Assembly (NCBI RefSeq): GCF_900090045.1
Contig: NW_021638297.1
Coordinates: 1-64,000 of the forward strand
DNA from: Plasmodium malariae
Taxonomy: Eukaryota > Apicomplexa > Aconoidasida > Haemosporida > Plasmodiidae
Direction of reading: 5' to 3'
DNA length: 64,000 bases
Of this stretch, positions 24,813 through 36,894 are shown in pieces. Both the position numbers and the translations under genes were made by a program. How positions within the stretch are numbered: the first letter of the stretch is position 1; the number at the start of each line of letters is the position of its first letter. The notes below the pieces were generated by a model. That model was not told the DNA's origin and searched no databases. It saw only the letters and a list, made by a program, of their open reading frames with translations.

Positions 24813-25825
24813 TTTAAAAATAATGTTATAAATTTAGCTATTTGTTTTCTTTTTTAAATTTTTAATTATAATTCGAAAAAAATACTTATTAAGGAGAATA
24901 TTATAATGTTATATTTTACAGGATTAATATAATTTTTGGTATATATACAATAATTTTAAAATTATCATTCTCTTCGAAAAATCATAGAACGAACAACATA
25001 TTGTAGGAATAATATATTTATGATTTTAATAGTATTTTTAATAAAATATTATTCACTTATATATTTACGTCGATCGATTATGCATCGCCAAAAAAATATG
25101 TTCCTTATATTATGTATCTTTAAAAGAATAAATAAAAAATATGTATATTCTTTCTAAAATTATAAGCAAAAAATTACAAAACCATATATATTAGTAAAAT
25201 ATATTGTTATTCATTTTCATTTCTTATGTATATATTACATCATGCATATACTATACTTATTTGTAATTTTACTTCATTTTATATATTTTTAAATTAACGA
25301 AATTATTTGTAATATTTCTATACCATTTCTGATTCTAGTTTCTTTTTTTTCTTTTTTCTTTTATTCTTATTTAATATTTTTTCTAAATATATATAAATAA
25401 TTAATAGAGAAATAAAAAATTATGTAAATGAATGTAGGGATTTTTAATTCAGAAACGGCGATATAAATTAAACTTAATTAAAAGGAGAAATATTAAAAAA
25501 TTATAGTAAAACAATAGAATATTATTTTTTTTTTGTTTTTAGAATATATATTTCTTCATATATTATGTATATCCTTAGATATTTCACTTAAAAAAAAAAA
25601 ATTATACACTAAAAAAAATTGAGTCCGCTTAGGGAGGAATTGATGAATATTTTTTATAATTAAATTAAGAAAAATATTTTTTTCTTTTATTATTACTACT
25701 ATTGTATTATTATAATATAATTAATATTTCAATAAAAATTAGTACTTTTCCCTAAATAAATATTTATAAAATTTGAATTAAGTATGGTATAGCATTCTTA
25801 ACATTAGTAATTATTATTTTAATAT
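24813..25825. other. Intergenic, no gene seen
   Basis: AT-rich sequence between the orphan upstream region and the upstream region of E. No exon remnant of the presumed deleted gene was found. GTCGATCGA near 25071 is a rare G+C-containing patch. Confidence 0.5.
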
Positions 25826-26256
25826 ATACAGGAATATATAATGTATGTATTCTCTATATTCTATATTCTATATAAAATAAATATTCAAATATAAAAAGTA
25901 TTTACGTATTTATATAAGAATTTATTGTAAAAATGACTAATAAAATATAACTAATTTACTATATTTAATAAGTAGATTATATATTATAAATATTAATTAG
26001 TTAATTCAAATTATTTAATTTTAAAAAAAGTTCTTTTTTTTTTAATTAAGATTATGATAAATATAATATGTTTGAAATTTATTTTTCATCATAGATGCTT
26101 TGAAGAGTGTTATAGTTATGTATATTTTTTACGTACTTAAGAAGCAATGATAAAAAAAAAATTTTAAAAAGAATTTTGCTTTTTATTATTAGATGTATAT
26201 TATAATATTATTAACTTCTTTATATTGATTATATTGTAATACTAAGTGTCTATATT
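25826..26256 (+). promoter_or_regulatory. Upstream region of fam-l gene E with conserved boxes
   Basis: ATTCTCTAT at 25849-25857, 400 bp before the ATG, matches the distal box of the other family genes. GCTTTTTATTATTAG near 26177 stands at the place of the -65 box. Distance and order agree with genes A, C, I and J. Confidence 0.42.
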
Positions 26257-27224
26257 ATGGGGAAAAAACAAAAGACAATCATATTTATTAATTTTTTGGG
26301 GTTCATCTTTTTATCTTGGATATGTCATTTTTACATTGATGTTGTATGATAAAATTATTTAAGGATATTTGAAATACTAATATTTTTCTGTTTTTTTTTT
26401 TTAATACTTTTTTTTTTTCCTCTAACTTATTTATATTATTAAATAACAAATATTTACAATTATTTTTTTAGAGCATGTTCAATATTTCACTGCATAATTA
26501 CTGCGAGCTTAAGAAAATACTAAAAATAAGGAATTATAGATTACTAGGAAAGTATAAACATAATATGGATTTAAATTTTATATGTACAAAAGAAGAAATA
26601 CCAAATATTGGATTAAATAATAGAAAAAATATATGTAATAATGAAGAAAGTGTGAAAACAAAAATGAAGCAGTCAAATGGAAGTTCACCAGGAAATACAA
26701 GATGTCATAAAAAACATATGAAACATAAAACTTGTACATTTGAAACAAAAAAATATTCTCATTTGGAAAGAAAGATATTCAAGGAACTTGATTATCAGGA
26801 TTTTCTTAAAAACAACAGAACAATTAGTGATAAGTTGTACAAAAAAATAATAATTAAAAAATACAGATTACGGTTTGCTTTGCCTTTAGTATTGTTTTTC
26901 TTGTTCTCATTAGGATTAATATTAGATTTTTCTTGTAATTGTGGCCTTAGGAGGGGGTTATATAAGTTATTGAGTTTTTCATTAAGTCCGTTAATAATGG
27001 GAAATTTTCACACTTATTTGAAGGACAATGTAGACTCGTTTTTCAAGTATTCAGTACCAAAAAGTAGTGGAAATGGTACTACTTATTTTTATATAACACC
27101 GTTTTTTGATTTTCTAATATATTGCGTACTCTGTTTTATATTTGGTATAACTCTTATATCAGGAATTATTTATTACCATAACAAAGTTAAAAAATTTGAT
27201 AAAATTAAATATAAGAAAAGGTAA
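26257..27224 (+). CDS. fam-l protein (gene E), two exons
   Basis: Join 26257-26343 and 26472-27224, 279 residues. Exon 1 encodes MGKKQKTIIFINFLG...FLSWICHF (29 codons). Intron 128 bp, GTATGA donor, TTTTTTTAG acceptor. Exon 2: R-L-L-G-K motif with R at residue 52, followed by a basic linker with a KQSNGSSPG segment common in this family. The core is FETKKYSHLERKIFKELDYQDFLKNNRTISDK (stated in two parts: residues about 119-136 and 137-150), then a first membrane segment at about 163-182, an extracellular-type loop with several Cys and Gly, a second membrane segment at about 244-265, and the tail KVKKFDKIKYKKR. All landmarks are intact, so it is probably functional. Likely exported; molecular role unknown. 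Confidence 0.92.
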
Positions 27225-30200
27225 AATTTGTTATAACAGATATCTTTCGACTTACGAAGAAGTCATTAATATGAAGAAAAAAATGTAATATCTTGAATTT
27301 TTACACTTATCAAACATATATATAATTTGATGTTTTTTTGTAAATTTACCTATATACATATGATTTTTCTGATACACTACAATAAAAAAATTAAATTTTT
27401 AGTTTTTTTAACGTTGTAATTGTTTTAATATTTTTTAAATTTCATTATAATGAATGATTTTGGATCATGTATATATTAGAGTTTCATAAATGCATTTTTG
27501 CATTTAAGTAGAACTATATGAAAAATATATGTTTGAGAGTTAAGTAAATATACAACAATGCTACATATATAATTTTACTAAAGTGTGATAATTTATATTT
27601 GAAATAAAAAATGGAAACTTTTATTACACGTATGCTGTTCTAGTCTAAAATAATTGTTTTTTTTTTTTTATGATATATAGAAAATGTGTTATTAGTTTAA
27701 AATTAATAACAAATGTGTCTTTTTCTGTATATAATGTAAGGAATATAATATATTTGTTGTACTGATATGTATGTATATATATATATATATATACTAAAGA
27801 ATAAACATAATATTTATTATATAACATATTTTTAATACGAAATATGTTATTAGATATATTTTTAAAAATTTTTTTAATGTACTAATAGTTTTTTTTGCAT
27901 GATATAAATATAAAGTTATATAGATACAATAAAAATATATCATAATTAGGAATAAATCAATTATAATTATTTAAGAATTCTCAAATTATGTATCCTTTTA
28001 AGCTAATGAATGGTTAAAATAATATATAATTGTTATATTAATTCATTTTTGAAAAAATGTATTAAATGTTTGCTATATTGAAATTATATAAGTAAATAAA
28101 TGAAATATGCATATTATTATATTATTAAAAGATAAAATTAATGGATTAAATATAATCATATATTAATATATTTTATGTATAAATTTTATTTTTTTTTTAT
28201 AATATATAATAATTTAAAAATTTTTACTTATATATATAATAATTATATTATCTTTAATGGTAACGAAAATAATTATATCTTTACTATTAATATAATAATG
28301 TGTTGGTATTTTTTTATATATTTATGCTATTTATTATATTTATACAAAAATATATTAATTTCTATGTTACTGTACTAAAATTGTATAGAATTATAATATT
28401 TTATAAAGGAAATTTCTATTTCTTTTATGTTTATAACACACGTTAAGTGAAATAAAAGTTAAAAAATGAAATTTTTTTTTTTTATTGTAATTAATAAGTA
28501 ACTAATGATATTTTTTGTTGTTAGATAAGTTTTATGAAGTTATCTTTAGATAATTGTTTTAATTTTATTATGAGGCATGATTAAATAAGTGAATTATATA
28601 ATGTTTCCCATGAAAAATTTTGCTCGTTATATTAATGAAAAAGTTTCATTTATTAAATAAGCTTTTTTAAAGATTTAAATGATAATTATTATATAACATT
28701 AATATACATTTTAGTTATTACACTTTCTTACATTTAAATAGTATTTTTAGTCAATAAAATTATGCATGCATATATTTTTTTTATTTTAAATGTACTTTAA
28801 GAACGTAGAGAATATACGACTAGTGTATACGTATAATCAACATGTGTTGAATGAAAATATTGCTAATAAGAACTTTAATAAAGAAAAAATTTTTAATTTA
28901 ACATGGCAAGAATTTTTAATTTGTATTAATATTTAAGTTACCATTGAAAAAATATTAGAGCTGCAGTTACACATATTATAATTAAATTATAAAATAAAAT
29001 ATATTTATTAAATATTCATTATGATCTGCAAATAAGCTTAATTGAATTTAATAAATGTACTGCATCATTGAAAACGAAAATATTTTATAACATTATTATT
29101 TTTATAATATTAATAATATTTAAATGAATTTTATTATTATTGTTCAAGATAAAAAATAGAACATCTAATTATATTTGATTTTGAAATTTTATATGATGTA
29201 AAGTAATATAAATTTTAATATTAAATTATAAGTAATATATTTTTAAAAAATAAAGTAAAGTGTGATATTATGATAATTTAATATGAAATAAGCAATTTAT
29301 ATTTTAGTTGGGGAATGAGAATTGAAGTTAAAACATTAAAATTTTATGATCGTAGTAATTGAAGTATATTTTAAATTTTGTTCTATATGATTACATAATC
29401 TATTTTTTTATATATGATTCAGTGTGAATTTATAAAAAATAACATAATCGCTACTCAGTATATTTAATGTAATTCAATAAATAAAAATAATTAGTTCTCA
29501 TATACATCTGAATAATATAAGGTAATTATAAAATAAAGTTGTTAAGTACGAAACATAATTTTAACTTATGTGTATGAAAATACAATATTGCACTGTCTTA
29601 TAAGTACTACTATAAGAAATAAAAAAAATTAAAAAGAATATAAAAAAAATGAAAAATTGAAAGTTCAGTTCATATGCATACGTTAATGCACGCGAGAAAA
29701 ATTTATTCAATTATATGTAATATTATATATTTATTACGTAATCATTACTTAATCATGGTAATGTATATTCATGTTTAAATATAACATCTAAGAAGTAAAA
29801 TTACTTGAAATTTAATTACATAATAAATTAGATATAATATATATATAAAAGAAAGAAAATAGCTTATATATTTTAATAAATTCTAAGTTTAATGTACGTA
29901 AAACATAAGTATTCAGAATCATTTTATAGTATAAGGAATATATACATTTAAAATGTATCTCATAATGCAATACAATATGCAAATTTTTACTAATTATTAA
30001 AATAGTTTGAGGATTATCCTTATAAAAATGCATGTTTTGAATGAATCCAAATATATGGTGACTATATATTGAAATATAGAAAGTAAACAAAATATATACC
30101 TATCTAACTCATAAAATAACTATATATAACTAATGTTATAGAATAATAATTTTATTTTATTAATTACCGTGTTATTATTTTTGTAATTCATTTATTGTAG

Positions 30201-31440
30201 CTTAAATGTAATCGTATCCTTTTTACTCTTTTGTTTATTAATTTTTTTTTAAGAAACTACTAAGTTTTTCATGTATTATTAAAAAAATATTTTGTTCTTA
30301 TTATATATTAAACATTTTACTCGTATTTTTTATAATAATGAACAATAATATTAGGATTTACATTATTATATTTACTAAATGAATTTCCAAAAACAATATT
30401 AACTTGATAATGAATTTCTTTTTCTTTAAATATTTTAGTCATAGTATGTTTTTATAAGGAACCAAGTAATTAACTATGAATTTGTCGAACGTTTTTCATA
30501 ATAAAAAATAATTAATGATAATTATTGTGGAGATTCTTATTATTTTATTATATACATTAACAGAAAAAATTATATATATAAATTTTATTTTTAGAGATAT
30601 ACAGAATGAAATTTTTTTGAAGTTATTGTTATTACATGCAGAAGATTATTAATTTATTTTAGGATATATTTATTTTTATATACATAAATATAAATATTAA
30701 TTTTTGTTTTATGAATATTTTGTAAAAATATTGTGAATTAATAAATTGATAATATATTATTGAGTATTATTAAAATGTATTACAAAAAATAAACAATATG
30801 TTTTATATATTTATGAGAAAAGAATAACTATTATTGTTTAAACGTTTTATATTATAGAAATTTTCAGAAATTATGTAATACGAAAAAAAATATTTAGAAT
30901 AATATATTATATTTTATGCATATATTAATTTAAATATAATTATTTCGGAATAACTTATAGTTTTTTAAAATGGAAAATTGTTTTTTTAAATATTAATTTT
31001 TAATTATTATTTTATATTAACTACCCTCAATTATATGAGTGAACAACTATATGACAGAGTTTGTATAAATTAGCAAGACTAGTTCAATATATATTTAAAA
31101 TTTATAATTAAAACATTAATGCATATTATTATTTAGTCTCCACATTATATATGTTTGATATGATAAATAGAAACAATATTTAAAAATATGTCGAAATAAA
31201 TGCTTTTATTTTATTTTTTCATTATTCCATATAATACGTTAATAGTTACTATAGTGTTAAATAATTCATTTTTATATTTTGGATATTTAAGTTAAAATAC
31301 TAATTATATTATTATATTTTGAGATACTTTATTATAAAAAACATAATGATAAATATTTTAAGTTATTTTTTTAAATTAAATTTTTTTATACTATGCAATA
31401 TATTATCCTCACATTTTAGTGAGAATTTATGAAAATATAT
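27225..31440. other. Intergenic: conserved 3' flank of E, then unannotated AT-rich DNA
   Basis: The first 500 bp carry the family 3' flank (TATAATTTTACTAAAG near 27568; box at 27684-27724) and a TA repeat at about 27776-27793. The open frames at 28175-28378 (+), 27645-27827 (-) and 29812-30090 (-) are low-complexity Tyr/Ile/Phe translations without leader or intron and are not accepted as genes. Confidence 0.5.
27684..27724 (+). repeat. Conserved ~40 bp 3'-flank box (copy after E)
   Basis: GTGTTATTAGTTT then AATTAATAACAAATGTGTCT, about 460 bp after the stop of E; closest copies follow M and F. Confidence 0.5.
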
Positions 31441-31462
31441 GAAATGTTGAAATAAAATTAAA

Positions 31463-31557
31463 ATATTGAAAGTAGCATCCTTCTATATTTGGTGTATATT
31501 ACAGCATTGCTAATTATTTTTCATTCTGAATATATTCAAATATTAAGAAAATGTATC
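31463..31557 (+). promoter_or_regulatory. Shortened upstream region of gene F
   Basis: The sequence normally found about 400 bp before the start (pattern GCATTG..AATTATTT.. ATTCTG..ATATTCAA.TATTAAG, compare A at 3,358-3,418) is here only about 15-60 bp before the ATG. Further upstream, TATATGAGTGAACAA near 31,035 matches 2,815 before A, and is 520 bp from the ATG instead of about 970. Both shifts fit one deletion of roughly 350-450 bp that removed the -65 box. Confidence 0.38.
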
Positions 31558-32328
31558 ATGGAGCAAAATTTTGTGAAATATTTATTAATTAAAACTGCTG
31601 TATTTATCCTTTTATTTTGGATATGTCATTTTAACAATGACATGGTATGATTATATTATTTAATTATATTTGTATTTTCCATATTTTTCAAATTTTATAT
31701 TTATTAATTCTTTTTTTAAGCAAGATATTGCATATTTTTTTAAATAACAAATATATATTTTTTTTTTTTGAGCCCTTATCAGAGATCCACATATGATAAT
31801 AGCAAATTTATTATAAAATTAGATGTGAGTTTGTCTCGAATGATGGCGGCACATAAAAAGGAAAATCATTCAAATATTAAATGTATAAAGAAGGAAATGA
31901 AAAATAATGGAGAATACAAAAAAAAGGAATCATCTATTACTAACACGGCAATCACAGTAAAAAATAGAAAGCTAGACAAAATATATTATAAAAATTTAGT
32001 TAGTTATATGGCAAATGCTGATTTTAAGTATTTAAGAAAAAGTATGAAAAAAAAAGTATTTCAGATTTGTGTTTTAGCTAGCTTCCATATATTATTTGGA
32101 ATACTATTAATTGTTTTAGAAAAATTAAATTATTTAAATGTTTTAAAGTTATTTGATCCTTTACATTTATCAACTCTAGGATTTGTGATATTCATGTATA
32201 TAGTTATACTAAGTATGTTTTATTTTTACAAAAAATTTCAAACATATACAAAGTTAACACGCATAAAAGATGATATATATAATACGGCATATCCTTCTTT
32301 CCGTAAAGTAGTCTTTTATAAAGATTAA
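31558..32328 (+). CDS. Plasmodium exported protein of the 'KIYYKN' family (gene F); normal splice acceptor lost
   Basis: Exon 1 31558-31644 (29 codons, MEQNFVKYLLIKTA...LFWICHF), donor GTATGA. The usual acceptor position (31768-31770, giving a 126 bp intron and R-x-L at residue 52) reads TTG instead of TAG. The next in-frame AG is at 31781-31782, so exon 2 is probably 31783-32328; that gives 210 residues and puts the motif R-M-M-A-A at residue 48. The mature part is short and basic. 'KLDKIYYKN' is followed by a charged stretch, two membrane segments (about residues 113-133 and 147-168), and a basic C-terminus ending VVFYKD. Gene K is a paralogue. An earlier ATG (31551) is out of frame. The gene is probably expressed only if the substitute acceptor works. 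Function unknown. Confidence 0.75.
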
Positions 32329-32728
32329 TATCTATACGTTCCCATTTTATATACACAAATAATAAGTATACATTTAATTGCTTATATTTAAACGATACTT
32401 CTTCTCTTAGCTGACCATTTTGATATGCAATAAAAAAAATAAACGCTACTATTTGCTTTGTTGATTTAAATGTTATAATTTCCTTTTCTTTGCTTATTAC
32501 ATTATTTTTAATCTTTAATAAATTATTTTGTTTTACGTATATATTTTTGTATATAACTATATTTTTATGAAAAATACTATATGTGCTTAAAAATTAATAC
32601 AGATAATAACAGTTTATATTATTTTGTTGACATCATGTGTGAATTTTGTTTCTTACTGTAAAATATAGTGTTCATAATTTTCTATCTTGTATTCAACTAA
32701 ATAAATGTTTGGTGAGGAAATTAAAATA

Positions 32729-32768
32729 GTGTATTATTTGTATCAAATTAAAAGTAAATGTGTCTTTT
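32729..32768 (+). repeat. Conserved ~40 bp 3'-flank box (copy after F)
   Basis: AGTGTATTATTTGTATC then AAATTAAAAGTAAATGTGTC, about 400 bp after the stop of F. Nearly identical to the copy after fam-l gene M, although F is not a fam-l gene. Confidence 0.5.
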
Positions 32769-35248
32769 GATTAATATGAAAAATCAAGAAATTTGAATGT
32801 AGTTATATAGTTATAACTTTTATTTTGTTTAAATGAACAAAACTAATTAATTATAGGTTCCATAGAGTTAATTTTTTATGTCTAAATTGACATGTAATAT
32901 AAAGATACTTTGTGTAAGCTAAAAATAAATTTTCAAAAAGGAAACCATTGAAACATAATAAATTATTTTATGTGATAATTTTAAAATAATATATATGGTA
33001 ATTACTTTTAATTATTTTTTTTTTTTTTTGATGTTTTTTTATTATGATGAAATAATTTGTTTAATTAATACTTAATATTTTATAAAAGTATAAAAAGGCG
33101 TAAATTATTTTTAGGATATTTTATAGTAGTATATAAATTTAAACAGCTTTTCTCTTTTTATTAACAATTTTATTGTGATATAAACTCTAATTTTCTTATT
33201 AATATTATTAATATTTACACATTATTATTACATACATTATATAGTTAATATTACTTTCTATTATATAATATAACATACAATTTTTTATTTTTAGATGGAT
33301 TTGAATGAGTTCGCTTAAAGCATATATACATAAAAAAAGACCAAAATATTTAGTAAATAAAATATCTTATTTTACATATATTAGTTCTACTTGTTACATG
33401 TATTTAATGAATCATTAATTTTATGATGGTCTAATTTAGTAAAGTTTTTTTTTTTTGATTAACATTATATTGAATAATTATATATAAAACAGTATAAACT
33501 ATGAATTTGTTAAATATTTTTTAGCCATAGGAAATTGAGACATAAAATAGGTACCAATTATATACTATAGTTAAATGAAAAATATGTCACTGTAAGAAAA
33601 ATTGCAGATGAATCCTGAAATGATAAATTTTAATAAAATTATTAGCAGTAATAAAGTAATGGACAAGAAGAAATTTCTGTACAGTAAAGATCATTCTAAA
33701 AATGTTACTTAAAGAAACAGTAATATAATAACATTTTGAATTTAAATATATATGTTATGACATCATATTATTTTAAACTAAATTATAAAATAAAAAAAGC
33801 TATACTCCACCGTTATATAATATTAATAACGGTATATATTAGAAAAAACATGAACTACTATTATAAAGGTTTTAATTAAGATAAATGAATACTATAAATG
33901 ATACCATATTAAAAAGATATAAAAAAATTAATGGATTAATATATACATATATATATATTAATTAAAATATTTTCCTATATACAAAAAATACATATGAATA
34001 AATATTTATAAATTAAACCTATTAATGTGTGATATATCCTTTTATTCAATGGAAGAATATTTATTTAGCTAAAAATTGAAATTTTTTTATAGATGATATT
34101 TCCATTTGGATGAAAATGTATAATTAATTATGATTGATATAAATGTTTTTAATAATCATAACATTAAAAATAAAATTTAGGAGAAAAAGGAATGATCCTT
34201 AAAATGTCAAACCATATACTTGACATGATAATTTAAAAACTATTGATTAGATAAAAGATTATAGTTTTATCTAACTTCTTTGATTAAGTAATCTGAATAA
34301 GATATAGTATTAATAAATAAGGTAATACGTTATATTTTTTATATAAATTAAAATATGCAATATATGATAACGTAAGAATCTCTCGAAGGTGTAGGACTAA
34401 TTATCTTACTAATATTCATTATAACTATATTTATAATAGATTTATATATTATATAATTATGAAATCGCGAAATATATAAATACCTTATTTTAATACTGTT
34501 TCTCTTAGAGTAATACTATATATAGCGCTTATAATTAAATTATTTTTTTTATATTGTTTTTATATAAACTATTTTTTTTAAGGAGATTAATTTAATTAAA
34601 AAAATTAGTAACAATTTATTATTTATATTATTAAAATAATATATTTAATATTTAATAATTTCATAATTAACTCAAGACTATAAGTGAAAAGAACAGAAAC
34701 GAATAAAAATATTGATATACACATATATGTAATTTTCTAAGCATATTTCAATATAGCGTCTCATTTATTTTATATACATTACATAAATAATGGTTATACT
34801 TAAATATGTTAATTTGGGTAGAATTTATTTATAAATTAATAAAAAATAATTAACAAGTTTTTTCCTTTTTTAAAATTTTCGGAAAAAAATTAATATGTTA
34901 AAAATTTTTATATGTTTTATTGTATAATATACTATATAATAACTTATAGAACGTTTTAAATGTAAATTATTATACATTTTTTTTTTACGTTATATATTTT
35001 TGGAATTTCCCATTGAATTATCTAAATTACTAAGAAGAATTTTTTGCTAAATACGTTTTTATATTTTTTTTATTAACGCTAATATTTCCGCAAAATTTTT
35101 AAATATATAATATTTTAATATAACTAAAAAAAATATATTTATAAATAACTGAATAATCACAGTTAGTGCATACATTATTGGTAATGATAAATAAAATACA
35201 TTTTTTTAAATTATATATAAATTACTGTATATTTCTTTTATTAATATG

Positions 35249-35404
35249 TTACAAATGTTTAAATTCAGCAATTTGGATTGTGTTATTTAAATACCAAAAT
35301 TTTGTATCTGAATTACATCTTGCAATCTTATTTTTACGAAAAGAATGTTTAACCTTTTTACATATGCAAAGGCGTTTATCATATCTTGGATCATAATTTA
35401 TACG
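35249..35404 (-). pseudogene. Possible coding fragment on the minus strand
   Basis: The complement reads 51 codons with an unusually protein-like composition for this window: 'RINYDPRYDKRLCICKKVKH', then a basic SFRKNK, Cys, Trp, and 'IQIAEFKHL' before TAA (35249-35251). It has three Cys, Pro, Asp and Arg, unlike the Tyr/Ile/Asn translations of noncoding DNA nearby. The + frame over the same bases is hydrophobic and less convincing. No splice acceptor, leader or continuation was found, so this would be an exon scrap. Family not recognised; chance cannot be excluded. Confidence 0.28.
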
Positions 35405-36002
35405 ATAAAAAAAAAATTGTATTTTTTTATTTTTTCCTTACATTACTGTCATTGTAATTATATATTATATGTGAAATTTACGGTTTTTAAATAAAAAATA
35501 TGTAAAAATTACTGATGTTATTTACAGGATTTTTATCAAAATAATAATAATTATATTAATGTTATGTGATAATATATTTATTCTTATCACATAAACTGTT
35601 TTGTTTTATATATAAATTAAAATCATAAGGAAACCAAAAATTTATTTTATTTTTTTTGAAATGTATTAACAATGAAATTTAGTATTACTCTATTAAAAAG
35701 CTAAAATGTAAATATATTTTCAACATTTATTAATAAAATTAGGGCTACTAAAAATTATTATAATTAATGTTTATTTTTTAATAAATAAATTTATTGAAAT
35801 ATTTACTAAAATTTTTTTTATATTATTTTTTTTTAAAATTTCTATTTTTATTTTTTTTTTTCTGAATTTATTACTCTTTCAATGCATAGAATCAAATAAC
35901 AAAGGAAATGAAAAAATATTTTTATTAGGATTTTGTAAATATATTGTAAATTATTTACATGTTTAAAGACATTAAACAAAATAATTTTGGAATGAATATA
36001 AA

Positions 36003-36894
36003 ATGATATCTTTTATTATAGTTAAAAATATTATACTTATATTTTTGGTTTGGATATATTTTTATTTCTGTGATGCGGTATAATTATAACATTGCAGAAA
36101 ATTTTCTCCATTTTTTATGATGATTCATGTTATATATACACATATATCAACTGAAACAAAATATTTACTTTGTGCGTAGAAAAATATATCAAACTATAAA
36201 AAATTAAAACATTTTATTTTCTTTGTAGCATAACTTTGGTCAAATTTTAGGTATGAAAACTATTCAAAATATATCATTATATTCAAGAACATATAGATTA
36301 TTATCAAAATTTAACAATGAAAAAATAAAGGTTTCATTAGAACGTAACTTACATAGAAATGGATATAACGATATAAAAAAAAAAAAAAAAAATTGTCAAT
36401 TAAAAAATTATGGTAATAGTACTGGAGCGGAATACAATGGAAAGGGCAGTACTAAAAATAATTCAGGATTTGAGGAAAAAAAATTACTGAGGAAGAGCAT
36501 ATATGTATTATGTAAACCATTTGTAGAAATAGATAAAATATTTGAAAAATTAATTTATAAAGGATTTATTGCAATATATGAATATAGGAAATGTACAGAT
36601 TCTATCCAAAAAAAAAATTTGAAATTTTCAGCGTGTAAGAGTGCTGTTTTAACTTTTGCTATACCGTCAATAATTTTTGTTACAGTACTTTCATTACTTT
36701 TGTTAGTTTGTCCTCCGCTAGGTAATCTAGTGTTGGGGGAAAGTAGTCAATCTTTTCAAGGATTTATGACAAAATCTGAAATGCAAGCTTTTTTATTGTC
36801 GTTATTTATATTAAGTATCACCATGGTAATCTATATACTGGTAAAATTTATAAATTATGTAATAGAAGTAGGAGGAGATGAAATAGGAAACTAG
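36003..36894 (+). CDS. YRKC-family Plasmodium exported protein (gene G), two exons
   Basis: Join 36003-36077 and 36229-36894, 246 residues. Exon 1 is 25 codons (MISFIIVKNIILIFLVWIYF), shorter than the usual 29; an in-frame TAA at 35982 bars an upstream start. Intron 151 bp, GTATAA...TTTGTAG. Exon 2 has the R-L-L-S-K motif with R at its residue 23, the standard spacing. A basic region contains an A18 run (36375-36392) coding five lysines. The family core follows: CKPFVEIDKIFEKLIYKGF, YEYRKCTDSIQKKNLKF. Membrane segments lie at about residues 163-183 and 214-236. The tail is VIEVGGDEIGN, acidic unlike the basic fam-l tails. Tandem paralogue of H 1.6 kb downstream; a dead third copy lies at 0.1-0.6 kb. 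Role unknown. Confidence 0.84.

Larger units (their letters stand above)
32329..36002. other. Intergenic: 3' flank of F, two weak coding-like patches, upstream of G
   Basis: The family 3' flank is present to about 32,770. Two patches have coding-like residue use: 33608-33712 (+), a 34-codon frame MNPEMINFN...SKNVT between stops, and 35249-35404 (-), described separately. The rest is AT-rich without frames. A TA repeat lies near 33939-33957. Confidence 0.45.

Noticed and set aside
28175..28378. 67-codon hydrophobic open frame, plus strand
   Set aside because: Almost only Tyr, Ile, Asn, Phe and Leu; typical of noncoding AT-rich DNA.
29812..30090. 92-codon open frame, minus strand
   Set aside because: Somewhat long, but no leader, splice signals, basic linker or family landmark, and the composition is that of noncoding DNA.
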